Source: Ciona intestinalis (lineage: Eukaryota; Chordata; Ascidiacea; Phlebobranchia; Cionidae). From it: a stretch of DNA of 64,000 nucleotides. The notes under the pieces are model-generated. The model did not search any database. It saw nothing but the letters and a program-made list of their open reading frames with translations, and was not told the DNA's origin. Positions 44,791 through 53,701 of the stretch are shown piece by piece. How positions within the stretch are numbered: position 1 is the first letter of the stretch; every line of letters starts with the position of its first letter. Both the position numbers and the translations under genes were made by a program. The stretch spans positions 425,644 to 489,643 of the forward strand of contig NC_020167.2 in NCBI RefSeq assembly GCF_000224145.3, read 5' to 3'.

Positions 44791-45051
44791 TTTTACTTTA
44801 CAAGAATTCGTTATATTTTTGCAAATAAAATGACGGGACATCTTTTAAAATTATAAAAATAAGTTCTTATTTATACCCTGCTCTAAATATTTTATTGACT
44901 TTGCCGGCAACACTGCGCTTTCAACGTCACTTTTCTGTTAGCGTAATTCTAGCAGAATTCTGGCAGGATTTTAGTGGTACTTTTCTAAAAGAAAGTTGCT
45001 GAAACACGTGTCTTCGTTTACATTATTTTAGAAGTGATTGCAAAATTTAAA

Positions 45052-45359
45052 ATGCCATCTGAAGATAGCGGAATAAACTGGGCAGATGCCGCCGATGCAG
45101 CTAAGTCAAGTTGGGCCGATCAAGTCGAAGAAGAAGAAACAGTTAACGGAGATTTGCCGCCGTTATCGCAAAGTGTTGTGGGTGATATCAAAACTGTCGT
45201 CGAATATAAATATAATGAAGACGATAAGAAAGTAAAAGTAGTGAGAAAGTACAGAATAGAAACACAGAAAACATCAAAATCTGTAGCGCACAGAAAGTTG
45301 TTGAAGAAATTTGGGAAATCTTCAAATGACTTGTCTGGACCANATAGAGCTACGACCAT
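45052..45359 (+). pseudogene. Partial copy of eIF3g (N-terminal ~100 codons)
   Basis: 44979-45359 repeats 45627-46007 essentially base for base, including 5' leader and the first 103 codons (MPSEDSGINWADAADAAK). It stops at an N gap. Either a very recent tandem duplication or an assembly artefact from allelic haplotypes joined across the gap; a base N at 45343 and the flanking gap favour the latter. Confidence 0.75.
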
Positions 45360-45409
45360 NNNNNNNNNNNNNNNNNNNNNNNNNNNNNNNNNNNNNNNNN
45401 NNNNNNNNN
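45360..45409. other. Assembly gap (50 N)
   Basis: Run of N ending the partial eIF3g copy. It is followed by a 65-bp tandem pair (45410-45474, 45475 onward, each starting GGCCTACCTCCAACTTTTAA). Confidence 0.99.
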
Positions 45410-45698
45410 GGCCTACCTCCAACTTTTAAATAACACTAAACAATTTAATAACACGAAACAACAAATATGCTCCAGGCCTACCTCCAACTTTTAAATAACA
45501 CTAAACAGTTAAATAAAATTGCGCAATAACATCGACACGCTCGACGACCTCATAGAAATATCTAACTACGTCATACTAAGGGGATTTTCGGAAAGCTTCC
45601 AGCCTGAGCGTTAAAGCATTAACCAACTTTTCTAAAAGAAAGTTGCTGAAACACGTGTCTTCGTTTACATTATTTTAGAAGTGATTGCAAAATTTAAA

Positions 45699-46553
45699 AT
45701 GCCATCTGAAGATAGCGGAATAAACTGGGCAGATGCCGCCGATGCAGCTAAGTCAAGTTGGGCCGATCAAGTCGAAGAAGAAGAAACAGTTAACGGAGAT
45801 TTGCCGCCGTTATCGCAAAGTGTTGTGGGTGATATCAAAACTGTCGTCGAATATAAATATAATGAAGACGATAAGAAAGTAAAAGTAGTGAGAAAGTACA
45901 GAATAGAAACACAGAAAACATCAAAATCTGTAGCGCACAGAAAGTTGTTGAAGAAATTTGGGAAATCTTCAAATGACTTGTCTGGACCAAATAGAGCTAC
46001 GACCATCATCTCGGAGGATGTTCAAATGCAGTTCGTGAGTACAAGGGAAGAAGAGATGATGCAAGAACAAGAAGATCCAACATTATCCAAGTTCAAACAC
46101 CAGTTGCAATATTATATGTTTTTCAAGAATTTCAAAGCGACCGCTCCCAAAGATAAAACCACTGAAGAAGAAAGGAAGCCAGAAGAAGAGAATGCAAGTA
46201 ATGCACCAAGCAAATATGTTCCACCGAGCATGAGAAGCGGAGGGAATACCGTTGGTTCATCGATGCCATCTGGACGAGGCAACCGCGATGAACAAGCTAC
46301 CATTAGAGTCACAAACCTTTCCGAAGAAACCAAGGAATCAGATCTTCAGGAGCTTTTCAAACCATTTGGTCCACTTCAAAGAATCTATCTTGCGAAGGAT
46401 AAACATACACAACAGTCCAAAGGTTTTGCTTTCATAAACTTTTACAACCGAGATGATGCAGCCAAAGCTATAAAGTCTGTGTGTGGGTTTGGGTATGACC
46501 ATCTCATCCTTAATGTTGAGTGGGCTAAACCTTCCACACCATCAACAAGCTAA
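45699..46553 (+). CDS. EIF3G: Eukaryotic translation initiation factor 3 subunit G, zinc knuckle absent
   Basis: Intronless, 284 aa from the ATG at 45699; an upstream in-frame GTG at 45681 is not a credible start. N-terminal SSWADQVEEEE, KTVVEYKYNEDDKKVKVVRKYRIETQKTSK and GPNRATT match eIF3g; the C-terminal RRM (about residues 202-280) has RNP2 IRVTNL and RNP1 KGFAFINF and ends GYDHLILNVEWAKPS. eIF3g is the RRM subunit of the eIF3 complex involved in scanning and reinitiation. Between the two parts the human protein has a CCHC zinc knuckle (CRICKGDHWTTRCPYK); here that stretch reads FKHQLQYYMFFKNFKATAP, with no cysteine. Lack of introns and zinc knuckle could mean a retrogene or a tunicate-specific form. 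AATAAA 46852-46857. Confidence 0.93.
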   Translation: MPSEDSGINWADAADAAKSSWADQVEEEETVNGDLPPLSQSVVGDIKTVVEYKYNEDDKKVKVVRKYRIETQKTSKSVAHRKLLKKFGKSSNDLSGPNRATTIISEDVQMQFVSTREEEMMQEQEDPTLSKFKHQLQYYMFFKNFKATAPKDKTTEEERKPEEENASNAPSKYVPPSMRSGGNTVGSSMPSGRGNRDEQATIRVTNLSEETKESDLQELFKPFGPLQRIYLAKDKHTQQSKGFAFINFYNRDDAAKAIKSVCGFGYDHLILNVEWAKPSTPSTS

Positions 46554-47124
46554 CTGTTTTCTTGTATTGTTAGAAAAGTATTTTAAAAGAAACTTTTTGG
46601 GGGTGTAAAGAATAGTCTACTGTATATCTTATTGTTGTTAAAAAGAGAAAACTTGCAAAGTAATATGGGTTATAAGATGTTTGTTAAAGCATGGTAAAAA
46701 TATTTGGTGAAACTGATTCTACTATTTTGTGAATATAATGTATGTCACAGAAATCTTTTGAGTGATAAAGAAAAGATTAATGAATGGTTGAAATATTTTG
46801 TTGTCAGCCAAGTGCTTAAATGAATGCAGTCCCGCCTAACCTGATCATTTAAATAAAAAACGTCACATTTATCAATTAAAAGCTTTTGATTGCACACCAG
46901 AGTTATTGAATATAATGCATTTAAACAATGTACACAAAGTTAGTTTTACTAGAACAATCAATTTCACCATAAACATAACATGTGTAAAAAGGTGAAGTCA
47001 AATAAAAAAAAATATAGCAATGAAGAAATAAGAAGCTGACAAGAGTCTTAAATTCCATCACCATGCAGAAAAAATGTTGTTAACAACACAAACTTCTTCA
47101 TGAAACACTTGTTGCATAATATTT
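46554..47124. other. eIF3g 3' UTR and convergent intergenic space
   Basis: Contains AATAAA at 46852-46857 (+). TRAPPC2 ends from the other side at 47125. Confidence 0.55.
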
Positions 47125-50100
47125 TCAATTTGTAAGATGACGTTTTCCATAAAAATTGACTTTCTTTTCAAATGCTGGCGAATCTATGTTAGTGTTGATT
47201 TTGTAAAATGGATTCATCACAAGCTGTAAAGAAATTTGGTGGATTGTAGTAGATACAAATACAATATTAATAACTGGAGTCTAGACTAAACAATATATAT
47301 TAAATGAGAGTTAAACATTCAGTTGTGAGAATATAACATAAATGTCAAATATAAGAAACAGTTGGAAAAAAAATCTTTACGCCTTTACTAAATCTTGTCA
47401 AAGTGAAAAATACTGAATTAATGCATAGAATGAAAGTATAGAGACGACCAGGTTTAGTGGAAGTTAGTCTCCACATAGCGACATGTTTCAATGAAGCTTT
47501 ACCTTGCTATAAACATCATATACATCATTAAAGAATGACTTAATCCCTTCTTCATTTCGAACATTATGTAATATGATAAATCGCATGCGACTCGCAGTTA
47601 CAAATGCTGAAACAAACCTTGATCAAAAACAGAGGTGTTACTTTCACTAAAATACTTCTAAATGTTAGTTTAAGAATTTATTTATTTAGGTTCGGTTTAT
47701 AACTTTTTCCTTTGGGTAATAATATTAAAAAAAACTTTATTTGTTTCTACGATTACAGTTTGAAATTTTTTTAACGAACAGTTGTTAAAAAGCACGTACA
47801 GTTAAAAACTGTATACTTTAACCTTATAGGGAACGTACCTTATGTAAATCCCATTAACACTCTTTATTCGGTAAATTACCAATATCCGCTAATTACCAGG
47901 CATCTTATCTTTTAGTCAGTAAAGTCACAAAGTGTATGGTATCATTACTCTTACAGGAGCAAAACAACAACGAATGCAAACTTGTAGATGGATAGAGATT
48001 CAAAATAAAGAACTTTTCAACTGAACCTATAGCGACATGCCAGATTATGTTCAATTTTTCAACTTAATTTACGACAAGGATTCATTTTTTCTAAAGAATT
48101 GATGCAGCAGGTAGAATTGGGATATGATAAAAATGTAAAATAGAAGATTTATTATGTTTTAAACTCTTCAAAGTATATACTATGCTAACTTTTTCTCCCA
48201 TTGGGTAATTTTAAACAGCATTTATTATATTGAATGAATGTTTATCATAAAATGTTCATTATATCTCGCTGGTACTTACTGTATCACAAAGGTTTAAATG
48301 TTACATTTTCTTCAGTAAACTAGAAACGGTCAAAGTTTGAAACTTTTTTTTACTACATCAGTTTTTTTTCTCACATTTTTTTAGAAGCTGTATTGTTTTT
48401 GAAATTTTGGTGGTACCTTTAGTTTACACCAACGTCACGTTAGGAAACAGCGCTTGTGTCCGCCATTACGGATCCCACAAGAGCGTAAACCGCCCATACA
48501 AATGCATGTTCGGCGTGTGTTCATTTAGTTCTTGTAAGCGATACAAAGCTAGAAAACATGTATAGCTGTTGTTCTAACATTTAAAATTAAAATTCTAATA
48601 AAAATCCTGTTATAAAATATTAAATCTAAGAATTAATGTGGAGTAAATTAGTATTTTGACTGGTTTTCTGCGTACAGTGTGGTTTAACAGGGTACTTTAC
48701 ATTGGCGATTAATACTAGCAGCAATCAGCTTAGTTTACCCAATAGTATATGATCATATCTACGAATCTACAGAACCATTATATACTACATTTATAATCCA
48801 ACATGAGTGGCCATGCAGCTCCAAACTGCTTGCAAAAGTACTAGCAGGTAAGGCGTTCACGTTTTTTAATTTCATAAAGACCCGGAACGCCGAAAAGGTA
48901 GCTTATTAATTCAAGTAGAGGACAAAAAATAGTAGCTTAGTATTGTTTTCCTCAATATCACTTCGATAATAGGCAAATTTTACAAAGATACCTTAATTTT
49001 CGTTGCCGGGTATACGTGTAGGAATGCACATTACAGAATAATTAGGTATTCTAGGGTATCCTAGAATACTTTATTTCGAATCTGGAATTCCGAAACAAGA
49101 ATTTCGAATCTTTTTATCTGTATAGGAAAAAATAATTTTACCCACATAAGTCAGTTTATTGACTTTTTCATAGTAGCCCTGTTGGATCAGATGCTGTAAA
49201 ATGATCAAAAATTGTACTATTGGGTAGCTTTGCGTCATAATTTAGGTAGTTTTGGGATCACGAAACGTATAGCAGGCTTTGAAAAGACGTTGCGAAACGT
49301 TACTCTTGAAAGTCCCACAAACACAATTTTTTTTTTGAAATTATTAAGTTTCAAAAATTCTTGTTATAGTTCATGAGAAGACGTGTGATGACGTCATTAA
49401 ACAGAAAACCCAATCCCGTAATTAGATTCGAATATAAAAAGATTCAAATCTCATAGATTTGATTTTCTGTAATGTGCATCCCTGTATACGTGTTAAGTTT
49501 TTGAGCCCAAAATAAAATCAAGGCAATTTACTCGCAAAACTGCATCTAGATACACCAGTATATGTTAGTGTTATGCGTTTTTGTTTGTATTTTTATATTT
49601 TAAAAATGTACTTTTATGTTTTTGGTTGGTATACTTGATATTTTCTGATTTTTTTGATCGAGTGTTCAATAGAATTTGATTTTGTATGTGAGGTTTATTA
49701 TTGTGATAAGAAATAACATTAGTAGAAAGCCATTTTTATGCGCAGAAGTGCTGACGAAAAACAGCACCCAGCAATGATAAAATGCTATGCCGTGGGCTTC
49801 GTAATGGCGGCGACTATGACATCATAGACAGGGAGACAATGAATAACAAGACTCATTGTTTTACAATCCGTTTCCTAACTTGGTCTATACTAACTTTGGT
49901 TCACACATTTGAGCATTTCTACCCATATACAAATTATCTTTTTTAGTATTACCCTTAAACTATACACATACCATTCATTAAACTTATCAACAGTTTTTAA
50001 ATACATAGCATTGGTGCTCCACATGTGTTCATCAACCAAGTCTAGTGAAGCATGAGCAATGAACTGGTTAAGGTGCCGGTGGTCTTCTCTCTGTATAAAT

Positions 50101-50505
50101 GGTTGAGAATACAATTATTTTTAAAATAAATAATTGTCATTTTTTTATTCTCCAAACAATGCAACAATAGTTATTCCTCAGGTGTTCTGTGTTGTATGAG
50201 TTGGCGACTTTGTCCTGTATGTCTGATAATTAGGACAATAGATTTAATGAAAAGTGGATAGCTATGGCCCACAGGTAACGGGTTCAAGGTTCGGCTCTGC
50301 TACCATTGTGGGCGTATGTGTTTTCGATCAAGACACTTAACGGCAACTTTAACAACCAAATGGTCACTAATGGGTTATAACGAGTGTAAATAGGTTTTAT
50401 TTATTTATTTCTTACCTTAATATCTGATGCTCTAGAAGTCAATTCCATTTCAAACACTGGATTGTCATTGTGGCCAACAATAACGAAGTAATAATTCCCG
50501 GACAT
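47125..50505 (-). CDS. TRAPPC2: Trafficking protein particle complex subunit 2 (sedlin)
   Basis: Four exons (minus): 50416-50505, 49972-50090, 47503-47617, 47125-47223; 140 aa, the same length as human TRAPPC2. Protein blocks are [111 protein letters not shown] and [13 protein letters not shown]. The acceptor at 47618 was chosen because TG|G plus FVSAFVTA restores the conserved [15 protein letters not shown]2 is a longin-fold core subunit of TRAPP complexes, which act as Rab GEFs in ER-Golgi traffic; the human gene is mutated in spondyloepiphyseal dysplasia tarda. Intron 2 (2.35 kb) carries nested DNA transposons. Not visible as a long ORF because exons are small. Confidence 0.95.
48436..49903. 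mobile_element. TIR element 'K', full copy in TRAPPC2 intron 2
   Basis: The left part matches 43400-43843; the right end (49866-49903) is the inverse of CCAAAGTTAGTATAGACCAA-GTTAGGAAACGG seen at 43383. The subterminal GTCCGCCATTACGGA and its inverse near 49800 extend the inverted repeat. No transposase. A hAT element is nested inside. Confidence 0.7.
49011..49492. mobile_element. hAT MITE nested in element K, 8-bp TSD
   Basis: Element 49019-49484 begins TAGGAATGCACATTACAGAA and ends TCTGTAATGTGCATCCCTG, flanked by identical TATACGTG (49011-49018, 49485-49492). 466 bp, no ORF. Confidence 0.9.
50262..50410 (+). mobile_element. tRNA-headed SINE, head and middle
   Basis: AACGGGTTCAAGGTTCGGCT (B box), CCATTGTGGGCGTATGTGTT, AAGACACTTAACGGCAAC and GGTCACTAATGGGTTATAAC, then an ATTT tail, in TRAPPC2 intron 1. 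Confidence 0.75.
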
Positions 50506-50975
50506 TGTGAACAGTTATCGATACCTGTTACCAGTGTCTGTTGTGCGTATGTTATAGAAACATTTTTCACAACCTATTTACAGTTTTGATTAGTTAGCTT
50601 TATGTCGCCCTCAAGTGATCGATCTTGGTCAGGGATTTCCCCAAAGACTTTCCCACATAATTGTGCACGGGTCCTACTAAAACACGCCCGGCGGGGCCCG
50701 GTGGGGCCCGGTGGAAAAAAATATACTAAAACACGCCCGGTGCGGGGCCCGGTGGTGCCCGGTGGCACCCGGTGAGGACCCGGTGTTACGAGTCATACTA
50801 AAACACGCCCGGTGGGGGGCCCGGTGAGTATTTCTTGAAAGGGGAGCTTTCCCTATGCAAGAGCCACCAAATTGCGTGTGTGAAACAGAACTTGTGAAAA
50901 AATTGGAAGATATTGTCTGTCTTCAAGGCATAAAGATGGCAATTTTCGGTGGTAGAAGTTACATTCTTGCTCCGC

Positions 50976-51025
50976 NNNNNNNNNNNNNNNNNNNNNNNNN
51001 NNNNNNNNNNNNNNNNNNNNNNNNN
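50976..51025. other. Assembly gap (50 N)
   Basis: Run of N at the edge of the pyrimidine-rich minisatellite. Confidence 0.99.
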
Positions 51026-51595
51026 TTTCCCTACCGTCCCTCCACTTTTTTGGGGCGAAAAATAGTTTCCCTCCGTCCCTACACCAGTTTCCCTACCGTC
51101 CCTCCACCATTTCCCTACCGTCCCTCCACTTATTTTAGGTAAAAATTAGTTTCCCTCCGTCCCTCTACCAGTTTCCCTCTGTTCCTCCACTTATTTTGGG
51201 TAAAAATTAGTTTCCCTCCGTCCCTCCACCAGTTTCCCTACCGTCCCTCCACTTATTTCAGGTAAAAATTAGTTTCCCTCTGACCCTCTACCAGTTTCCC
51301 TCCGTTCCTCCACTTATTTTAGGTAAAAATTAGTTTCCCTCCGTCCCTCCACCAGTTTCCCTACCGTCCCTTCACTTATTTTGGGTAAAAAATAGTTTCC
51401 CTCTGTCCCTCCGCCCATAGGGTTTAAGCAAAGGAATTTTTGTTTCCCTTTGTCCCTCCATTTTGCTTCCTTCCCTCCTTTTAGTAACGGTATTTTCCCT
51501 CCTTCCCTTCGTCCCTCCCTTCCCTCCTTTTAGTACTCAGTTTTCCTCTGTCCCTCCGTCCCTCTATCCCTCCTTTTAGTGTTGTCCTTTTAAAA
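51026..51595 (+). repeat. Pyrimidine-rich minisatellite (TTTCCCTCCGTCCCTCCAC units)
   Basis: Repeats of AGTTTCCCTCCGTCCCTCC alternating with ACTTATTTTAGGTAAAAATT, about 60-65 bp per higher unit, degenerating into CCCTCC runs at 51460-51560. A related tract, partly inverted, lies at 63225-63560. Strand-asymmetric CT composition could form triplex DNA (inference). Confidence 0.85.
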
Positions 51596-51667
51596 CTTGC
51601 ATTGTTCGCATTGTTTTTATAAAGAAAATTAAAGTTGTGTTTTTTTTCAAATATAAGTGCATGCATG

Positions 51668-51849
51668 ATACTGTGGAGTAAGGTAGGACACCTTTAGCAC
51701 ACATTACTCAAATATCTTAATCGTGTTTTAAACAATTAATAACGGTCCATGGGAGGTTTTAGAATTTGTGGAGTGTTCTTTGTTTACCACCAAATGGGAC
51801 ATATAAATATAATTAAAAAGTGTCCCATCCTCCCCACCGCCTATACTAA
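51668..51849 (-). mobile_element. MITE copy
   Basis: ACTGTGGAGTAAGGTAGGAC, TGTTTACCACCAAATGGGAC and GTGTCCCATCCTCCCCACCG. Confidence 0.75.
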
Positions 51850-51873
51850 CGAAAAATACCAAATTGTCGTTTG

Positions 51874-52521
51874 CTAAAAATTAGAGGTCGACCGACATAT
51901 CTGTTCACCGATAATTTTGGCCAATATTAACATTCTACAGATAATCGGTATTGGTAAAAAAGGGCCGATATTTCAACGATATATAAATAGTTCGTGCGAA
52001 GCGACATGAGTCCTACTTGACCTTTACGTGCCTTGTACTTTAGCCTTCATGTGCGTCATAGTTTAGCCTTCAAGTGCCTCGTAATTTAACCTCTACGTGC
52101 GTAGTAGTTTAGCCTCTTCGTGCCGTTTAGTTTGACTTTTACGTGCGTGGTAGTTTGACCTTAACTTCTGTCGTATTTATGCATCATGTGTCGTAGTTTG
52201 ACAGGTCGTAGTTTAGCCTTCACTTACGACATGGTTGGAGTTTGACCTTCTGTGCGTCTTAGTCTAACATCCACGTGTGTTGTAGTTTAGCGTTCATGTG
52301 CGTCCTAGTTTGTACAAAAGCAACACCTTCTTAAGAACTAGCAGACCAACCATTTTTTCTATATTATAATACCTTGAATACAGATATTAGTTTTGAATAA
52401 TACTGATTGTTTCATATGTTTCACTATAGTGACAAATATCGGTAAAATATTGGTATCGGTAAAAACTAAATATATTGGTATCGCTGGAAAAAATTGATAT
52501 CGGTCGGTCTCTAGTAAAAAT
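51874..52521. mobile_element. hAT-like element with internal 22-bp minisatellite
   Basis: Element 51882-52513 has termini TAGAGGTCGACCGACATATC and GATATCGGTCGGTCTCTA, flanked by CTAAAAAT and GTAAAAAT (7 of 8 identical). Confidence 0.75.
52005..52312 (+). repeat. Degenerate 22-bp minisatellite
   Basis: About 13 units of the type GTAGTTTAGCCTTCATGTGC occupy the centre of the hAT-like element. Confidence 0.8.
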
Positions 52522-52869
52522 ACAGTTCATTATGTAAGTGTGACAAACGAAACAAACGTCGTACATTCATCATCGAAGTTGATATTCAAAAACCTCAACT
52601 TGCGGTCTCATTAAGCTAAAAAATCTGTATATAGGCACATTTTGGTGGATCTTGTATAGGGAAAGCTTCCTCTGCAAGAAATTCCCACTGGGCGTGTTTT
52701 AGTATGACTTGTTCCACCAAGTCTCGCCGGGCGTGTTTTAGTAGGACCGGCCTATTCTGCTGTCCCAGAGGATTCTTTACTAGTGCAAAATTAACAGCTA
52801 CTAGTAATTTTAAACCTAAACTTTACAGAATTTTAGAAACCGTACTTAAGAGTCGTGTGTCTGTACAAT

Positions 52870-53409
52870 ATGGATTTAGAAGAAATATATTATGACGGTG
52901 AAAATTATATTGAAACTGCCACCGGAAACAAAGTAAGCAGGCAATCTGTTCTGTGTGGAAGTCAAAATATTGTTTTGAACGGGAAAACCATCGTGCAAAG
53001 TGATTGTATTATAAGAGGAGACTTGGCAAATGTTCGGGTTGGAAGACATTGCATTATAAAAAGTAGATCTGTTATCCGACCACCTTTTAAAAAATTCAGC
53101 AAGGGTGTTGCATTTTTCCCGTGTGTTATAGGTGATCATGTATACATTGAAGAGGATAGTATTGTTAATGCTGCACAAATTGGATCATATGTACATATTG
53201 GCAAGAACTGTGTAATTGGGAGACGTTGTGTATTGAAAGATTGTTGCCAGATAGCTGATAACACAATTCTTCCACCTGAAACTTTGGTTCCTCCATTTAA
53301 ATTATATGGTGGTTCTCCTGCTGTTTGTGTGGAGGATTTGCCTGAGTGCACCCAATATTTAATGATTGATGCGACAAAGCAGTATTACGAAAATTTTAAA
53401 AGAAAATGA
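52870..53409 (+). CDS. DCTN5: Dynactin subunit 5 (p25)
   Basis: Intronless 179-aa protein; the ATG at 52870 gives [20 protein letters not shown]. An upstream in-frame GTG is rejected because the human protein also begins at this residue. Near-identity to vertebrate p25 over [76 protein letters not shown] and LPECTQ. The hexapeptide-repeat left-handed beta helix caps the pointed end of dynactin, which adapts cargo to dynein. Only the extreme C-terminus is divergent. AATAAA at 53517-53522 separates it from TMTC3, which starts about 290 bp downstream. Confidence 0.97.
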   Translation: MDLEEIYYDGENYIETATGNKVSRQSVLCGSQNIVLNGKTIVQSDCIIRGDLANVRVGRHCIIKSRSVIRPPFKKFSKGVAFFPCVIGDHVYIEEDSIVNAAQIGSYVHIGKNCVIGRRCVLKDCCQIADNTILPPETLVPPFKLYGGSPAVCVEDLPECTQYLMIDATKQYYENFKRK

Positions 53410-53516
53410 ATTATCAATGTGTATGCATGTGAAAATTATTATTGTTGTATTGTACCTATTTGTTTAAAGCACTAACTTCAAATATTACATTCATTTTTTT
53501 CTTATAAATCCATTTA

Positions 53517-53522
53517 ATAAAC
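53517..53522 (+). promoter_or_regulatory. polyadenylation hexamer of DCTN5
   Basis: AATAAA 108 bp after the stop codon. Confidence 0.55.
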
Positions 53523-53701
53523 TTTTAAAAGTTCTGCCTAAGCTGAATATGAAATCCCTCATTTAAAGTAACATTAGTGTTGAATTATTCTGCGGTGTGT
53601 GAACTGTCAAACCACGCCAATATATTAGTGTAGGTAAAAAAACAGTTATTGTTTGTTTGTAATAAATAAATATTGTTCAATGCTGTAGGTTAAAGTGGAT
53701 A

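Larger units (their letters stand above)
50666..52756. mobile_element. GC-rich inverted repeats (GTCCTACTAAAACACGCCCG) bounding 2 kb of nested repeats
   Basis: GGTCCTACTAAAACACGCCC at 50668 and two further tandem copies (to 50830) face inverted copies at 52686-52756 (GGCGTGTTTTAGTAGGACCG). The GC content is strikingly higher than in the surroundings. Inside are an N gap, a pyrimidine-rich minisatellite, a MITE and a hAT-like element. This may be a foldback transposon; no TSD was resolved. Confidence 0.6.

Noticed and set aside
45681-45698. N-terminal extension MIAKFK of eIF3g
   Set aside because: It begins with GTG; the ATG at 45699 gives the conserved eIF3g start.
49019-49110. Small palindrome GTATTCTAGG...CCTAGAATAC near 49048-49071 as a fourth micro-insertion
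   Set aside because: It is 24 bp with 10-bp arms, lacks flanking direct repeats and lies inside a hAT MITE.
52855-52869. N-terminal extension MCLYN of DCTN5
   Set aside because: Begins with GTG; the ATG at 52870 matches the start of vertebrate p25.
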